Assembly (NCBI GenBank): GCA_947846985.1 | Contig: CANTUZ010000004.1 | Span: 54,413,672-54,477,671 of the forward strand | DNA from: Fratercula arctica | Lineage: Eukaryota > Chordata > Aves > Charadriiformes > Alcidae | DNA length: 64,000 bases | Direction of reading: 5' to 3' | Part shown: in pieces, positions 59,155 to 64,000 of the stretch | Layout of the letters: each line of letters begins with the position of its first letter | Position numbering within the stretch: the stretch's first letter is position 1 | Program-made: the position numbers and the translations under genes | Notes under the pieces: generated by a model | Databases searched by the model: none | What the model saw: only the letters and a program-made list of their open reading frames with translations | Told to the model about the DNA's origin: nothing

Positions 59155-61967
59155 GTATATGGAAAACATTAGTAACAGTTGGATGGCCAGGAACTTTTTG
59201 GGAATGTCCGACCCAATATCCAAACAAATGGTTTGCCATCTTGCTGGAGGGAAGAAAACCTGAAAAAAATAGTGAGAACAGATACTTTTCACTGGGGAAA
59301 AGGTTTCATAAGAATATGATCTGGTAGTCTGTCAGGAGTTCATCAATGAAAATGAAGGCTGGTCAGTCAAAATAGTTCACATTTTGTCTAGGGTATTGCC
59401 TTAAAAATATTGCAGAGAAGAATGTGGATGTTGATGTAATTCATTGTCAGGCTTGCTACAGTACTTTGTTCTTGATATTAAATGTTTTCATCTAAGGTCA
59501 GAAATATGACATTCACCTATTATTTTACACCCAGTTTAGGTAAGCACCTATGCATTTTGTTTGTTGAATTAATACGCTTAAGTTATTTGCTTAGGCCAGG
59601 GCCTTGAAGCGTGATGTGCCTGATCCAAAACTTATTTGAATAGGTGAGATTCTATCTATCGTTTTAGATCAAGCACAAGATAAATATCGGGATCTCAGTT
59701 GGTTAGCTTCTGCTATGAGAATTACTCTTGTCACTTCTCCCTTGAGTAGACTAGCTGTACAAATCGATTTTGTATTTGTAATTGTATTTCCAAGTCCGCT
59801 TATAGAAGGCTTGTTTCTATTCAGTGCCTTAATAAGCACAATACTAACTGTAGGCTGCATATTGTTAGGGAGCTAAGTAGTCTAAAAGAAAAAAAGTTAA
59901 AACCTGATTCTTACCTACCAGTTTGGTTGCATAGTCATTTCCCAAACCACACCAAGAGTCATCAGTTAGCATACCGTCTTTCAAATAGAGCCTCCATGGG
60001 ATGCCAGATCTGCTTTTTAGCTTATCTGCTATTCTAATTTGCGTGTTGCCTGTAGCAGGTACAGCTTACCAGGATCTAGAATTCATATTTTTTTCATTGT
60101 CTTCTGTTGCATTCCTGAACAGACATGGTTTTGCCTGTCCGTGTTTCAGTTCACTTACCTGGAAGCAGGGGCAGTCACCTAATATGGGCGTACTGAAATT
60201 GTTGACTTTTTATGGTTTCAGTGTCTTTCAAAATTGTTAGCCATCAGTAGAAAATTAGTCTTTAGAATGATGTAAAATCTGATTTGGTTTCTAAATCTTC
60301 CTACGTGCTTCATCATGGAAATAAATGAATTAGAATGAGTATTTCTGGCTAAATAGGTGCAAAAACTTGCATGTCGTACCGAATTCTGTTCTTCACTGGT
60401 GTACCTGATCAGCTAAAGAAGTTTACATTCAACATTGTCAATGCTGATCATAATCAATAGTGGGTTTTTTTAACACCAATTGTGTATTAAGCTCCACACC
60501 ACTCTAAAACTTTTGGTGTGCGCTGTTTAATAGCTGATGTAACATCTGGAGACACTGCTGAAGTGTTTGGGGAGTGATGGAAGAGAAGGAGGGGACTTCT
60601 CAGGATAGACCAACTTGAACACAACATATTATGTCTTTTTTGGAGCCAGGATGGAATAACTTGTAGATTCTCTCCACATCTGTGTCTAGTCTTCAGGAAA
60701 TCTTTCATTTCTTATTAAGCCTTCCTCACTGGAGGATGTATCTGTTAGGTACAGAGCCATGAGCAAGTATATTCTGGTGTAGTTATGTAATTTGCATGCA
60801 CAGCTAATCTAGCTTTACAAATTTTTAAAGACTGGTCATTCTGACTACCCACATAATGCAGTTACACAACACATAGGTGCAAACCAGCATGTTATGTACT
60901 GTAAGTAATGAAACTAGTGGGCCAAGACACAGCCCTGTGAAAAGTGGCCTCTACTAAGAAGTGCTGAATACGAGTAGAAGTTGAGGATGGCAGCATTTAA
61001 CAAGACTGTTGTGCTTTATGCATGTGTATTAAGCATTTTGGACTAACATGAACTGGTCTTTGCCCATGCTCTCAAGCCTTCCTACCTTCAAATAGCGTGG
61101 CGGCATAGAGGCTGTCGATGGAATGATCCCTGGTCCATGTTAACTTGTGGACTGTACTTGGGATAGGTCAGGAGAATGTGATTCATGCAGGTTAAACATT
61201 GCCATGAATATTTCCAAAACCCTTTTAAAGTAGAAAATAGAGTTCTGGGGCCTAGGAATGGTTCCTGACACTGTAAAATACATTGTGTGATTTTATTCCT
61301 CTCTTGTTTGTATCAGAGGAGTGTTTTTCTTGCTTTCAGCGACTGGGCCTTAATGAGGATGGGTTGTTTGCTGCTTTTTGTAGATCTGGGGCTGCGTGGC
61401 AGAAAAATGGGGCTTTCTACTCACAAAGGTTGTGAGCTGATAGTGTTTAGAGGAGCAGGTTCAGCTCACTGTGCACATTCCCTTCTTCTACTGTGAGGCT
61501 GATTTGAAATGCCACTCTTGTTTAACAAAGAAAATAAAAAAAACCCCACGCAACAAACGTTCTTCGCAATTATTTCATTCGTGCTCTCTCTCATTTTAAC
61601 TTCTGTAGCTTGATGTGCTTGATGCTCCGCTCCAAACAAACAGAAAAAACAGTCCTTTAGCCAGTTTATCAGTTTTGATCTTTTTTTCTGCACACATCAG
61701 CAAGATGGTAAATGTGCGTCGTACAGGAACATTCTGCCCTCATACGCAGACATCCAGGCTGCTTCCTGTAATCAAGAGCGACATTTGGTTTTGTCTCTGA
61801 AAGTATCAATAGCACTTTTGTAATTGTGATGCAAAGCTAATCTTTCACTCATTTGCATTGCAAGTCCTTTTGCATGCAGAAGTGAATAAAGGGTACGTAA
61901 AATGTAGCATATAAAAACTGTTTCTCACTTACTGTGTAAAAAAATAAGTGTTGAACATCTTTTTCAG
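59155..61967 (+). other. JAKMIP1: JAKMIP1 intron 13
   Basis: This is a 2.8-kb intron with acceptor ATCTTTTTCAG. No recognised repeat family or exon. Confidence 0.8.
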
Positions 61968-62021
61968 GACGTGAATATATCTGAACTTATGAAGAAGCTA
62001 GATATTCTTGGAGATAATGGG
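61968..62021 (+). CDS. JAKMIP1: JAKMIP1 coding exon 14 (residues 637-654)
   Basis: This short 18-codon exon reads DVNISELMKKLDILGDNG, with donor GTAACAAA. It is too short to appear as an independent open frame. LMKKLDILGDNG is nearly invariant in all three JAKMIP paralogs and lies in a predicted helical, non-coiled region. Confidence 0.96.
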
Positions 62022-63011
62022 GTAACAAATTTTTAATTTCAAATATACCTGCAGTTTTATGGTTATTTTAAAGCATTTTTTTCCCCACAGCAGGAAATAA
62101 CATTCAAGAAAATGCAGAGAGTGATTTTTATATGCCTGTATTTGTATGAACAATATGAATTTTCGACTTCTATGAACGTAAAATATTTCAGTTAAACTGA
62201 TGCTCATGAGAAGTGTAATTTCTCAAGATAGGGTTTGATCTTGGCTGAATGACATAGAAAAAGCGACATAGCACTGTAGTAGGCAGAGGGAAAAGATATA
62301 AACAAGATAGGGGAGGAAAACAGGGAAGTCAGAGCTAAGTTATTCCTGAATTTTTTCTCTTGAGTAGTAATAGTAGCACCTGCTCCTGTGAAGGATGCCT
62401 CTGCCAGGAGTGATTTTACTGTGAGAACGGGCAAGGATTACTGGTTCCCTTTCTTCCCCTGTATTGCCGAATACCATATAAAGTCTTGGTCATGCAGTTT
62501 GGGCACAAACATCCATGGAGCTGGGTCCGCTTTAAAGGCAGCTTTAACAGTTTGCAGTCTTTATAATACTAGTTTTAAGCTCTAGATTTAGTTTTTAATG
62601 TTGAAAGTTCTGATGCTCTTTGTTTGCATTGTTTTTGTTAATGGGAAGTCTAGCTCTGAAATGCATTAGAGGAAGATTCACTTGCTGCAGGGCTATAGTC
62701 CAGTGAACTGGCATTTTTTTTGGCTAGAAAAGGAAAATAAAATTTCAAAATCCCTGACAGAAACCACTTAATTTTCATTGAATGATGAACTCTTGCAAAA
62801 GCATTGTGGGAGTGGTGCACTGAAATAGAGTGGAGACTAAGTGCCCTAGGTCTAGCTTTTAATACTTTCAGTCATGGGATCCTTTTTGGGCATGTTTATA
62901 GAATGCTATATGTTATAGTTGATTTATTCTTTAAAGTAAAATTAAAATTTATCGCTTGCATTGAAGGATGGATTTCCAATCCAATTTGAAATGCCTCTTT
63001 TTGTATTTTAG
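62022..63011 (+). other. JAKMIP1: JAKMIP1 intron 14
   Basis: This is a 990-bp AT-rich intron ending TTTTTGTATTTTAG. No features are recognised. Confidence 0.85.
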
Positions 63012-63077
63012 AATTTGAGAAATGAAGAACAGGTTGCAATAATCCAAGCTGGAACTGTGCTTTCCCTCTGTGAAAAG
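63012..63077 (+). CDS. JAKMIP1: JAKMIP1 coding exon 15 (residues 655-676), last visible
   Basis: Its 22 codons begin NLRNEEQVAIIQAGTVLSLC and end EK at the donor GTAGAATT. The sequence is almost identical across the family (JAKMIP2 NLRNEEQVAIIQASTVLSLA). In the long isoform the next residues should be a WL/WI-QQIE-type coiled coil encoded beyond the window. Phase 0. Confidence 0.96.
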
Positions 63078-64000
63078 GTAGAATTCAGTAAAGATTTTTC
63101 TCTGCCTAAAGGCTGACCATGTCTTCTAAGATATCATATAACTTTGCCAGGGAAGCACGGCTTTCCTGTTAAAGATGTTTCTTTGTCTGGATTTGGAGCA
63201 TTTATTCATCCTTACATGACTGTTTGGATTGTGGTGTCTTGAGGTAAAATCGAATTTACAAAATAAACCCAATTTAAAAATAAAAACATATTTGGGAGAC
63301 ATTTGGAGATATATAAAGTACTAACAAGCCACTTAACACTTCATTCTCAGAGGTGCCAATGTTCTCCACTCTCTGGGAACAGGGTGCTGTGAAGTCCTCT
63401 GTAAGTTGTACCACCATGGTCCATTTTGGGCCTGTTTCTATGTGTGACTGAAAAAGCTCCAAGTGGTCTGTGGTCCTTTGCTCCATAAATCACTGGGCAT
63501 AGATAGCAAAAAAGTAGTTTGCACAAGATAAGTAATCAGTCAGGTCACTCAGTTCTGCATGACTAGTTCTTTACTTCTCCAGTTACAGCGAGAATATGAT
63601 CTGTATACGAATGAAGATGACATTTAGAACTAATACTTGCCTCTTTCTCTGAAGAAGCTTTGTCCATCCTTTTCATAGGTTTAGAGTAATTTTTTCCTCG
63701 ATGCATTCTTGAAATTCAGAGTCAGAACTTTAAAATTAAAATTTGAGCATTTTGTAATAATTGCTTTAATTGGTACAATTTTGGCAATCTACTTATCTAA
63801 ATATCTTAATGTAGATAAGCTAATTTAGGTGATTTAATAATCATTGCTTTAAGTGAGTAATTGCTCTAAAAGTAAAATAAAATTGAGGAAAAGCACTAAA
63901 ATCCCTATGTTTTTCATCACATTATAACATTAAAAAGGGGAGGGGATGATCCTAGCCCTTTACATCCAATAATGAAAGTGGAAGAACCCCAGTACACAAG
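63078..64000 (+). other. JAKMIP1: Start of JAKMIP1 intron 15
   Basis: The sequence after the donor GTAGAATT holds no copy of the expected next exon of the long isoform. It does contain a candidate alternative terminal exon (63583-63627) and an AATAAA at 63876-63881. Confidence 0.75.
63583..63627 (+). CDS. Candidate alternative terminal exon of JAKMIP1 (14 residues)
   Basis: A good acceptor (AGTTCTTTACTTCTCCAG) is followed, in phase 0 with exon 15, by LQREYDLYTNEDDI and TAG at 63625-63627. Spliced to exon 15 it would end the protein at 690 residues. The peptide is polar and acidic like the rest of the protein. AATAAA occurs at 63876-63881, about 250 nt downstream. I do not remember a described isoform with this tail, and AATAAA is common in AT-rich DNA, so this is a prediction only. 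Confidence 0.4.
   Translation, partial: LQREYDLYTNEDDI

Overview
This window is vertebrate, and almost certainly avian, nuclear DNA. It is AT-rich and built of long introns with GT-AG splice sites. Every interspersed repeat I can recognise is a CR1 LINE, and the younger copies end in the bird-type (ATTCTATG)n terminus. I see no SINEs, tRNA genes, rRNA, CpG island or prokaryotic features. The species cannot be told from the sequence alone.

The window holds one protein-coding gene on the + strand: JAKMIP1 (Janus kinase and microtubule-interacting protein 1, also called Marlin-1). It enters at a 5'UTR/start exon at 4030-4304, which has a splice acceptor, so the promoter and any earlier exon lie upstream. 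It is followed by fourteen more coding exons (13617, 28450, 29320, 31723, 32465, 35821, 44027, 45450, 50788, 54610, 55897, 59053, 61968 and 63012). Together these encode 676 residues without an internal stop or frame break. The remaining C-terminal exons lie past 64000. Every junction is phase 0.

The protein is a long coiled coil in two halves (exons 1-6 and 9-12). A basic patch plus an acidic Ser/Thr-rich linker (exons 7-8) separates them. A non-coiled conserved segment follows (exon 13 on). In mammals the protein links microtubules, JAK1/TYK2, GABA-B receptor and neuronal RNP complexes.

Two isoform-determining features stand out. First, if the exon-12 donor is not used, the frame continues 24 codons to a stop at 56070, followed by an AATAAA at 56252. 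The result is exactly 626 residues, the length of the known short mammalian isoform, with a tail I recognise. Second, a previously unlisted candidate terminal exon (63583-63627, 14 residues, AATAAA at 63876) sits after exon 15 in the correct phase. The start exon also carries three short upstream ORFs, one with a strong Kozak context.

Layout: 1-4029 upstream intron; 4305-13616 intron 1 (old CR1 3' scrap near 11.15 kb); 14112-28449 intron 2 (three CR1 copies, two facing in opposite directions near 22.2-23.3 kb); 28660-35820 compact exon cluster; 35881-44026 long intron 7; 45579-50787 intron 9 with an old CR1 split by a younger nested CR1; 50872-63077 exons 10-15 with medium introns; 63078-64000 start of intron 15. 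Apart from the exons and CR1 remnants, the longer open frames have no coding support.
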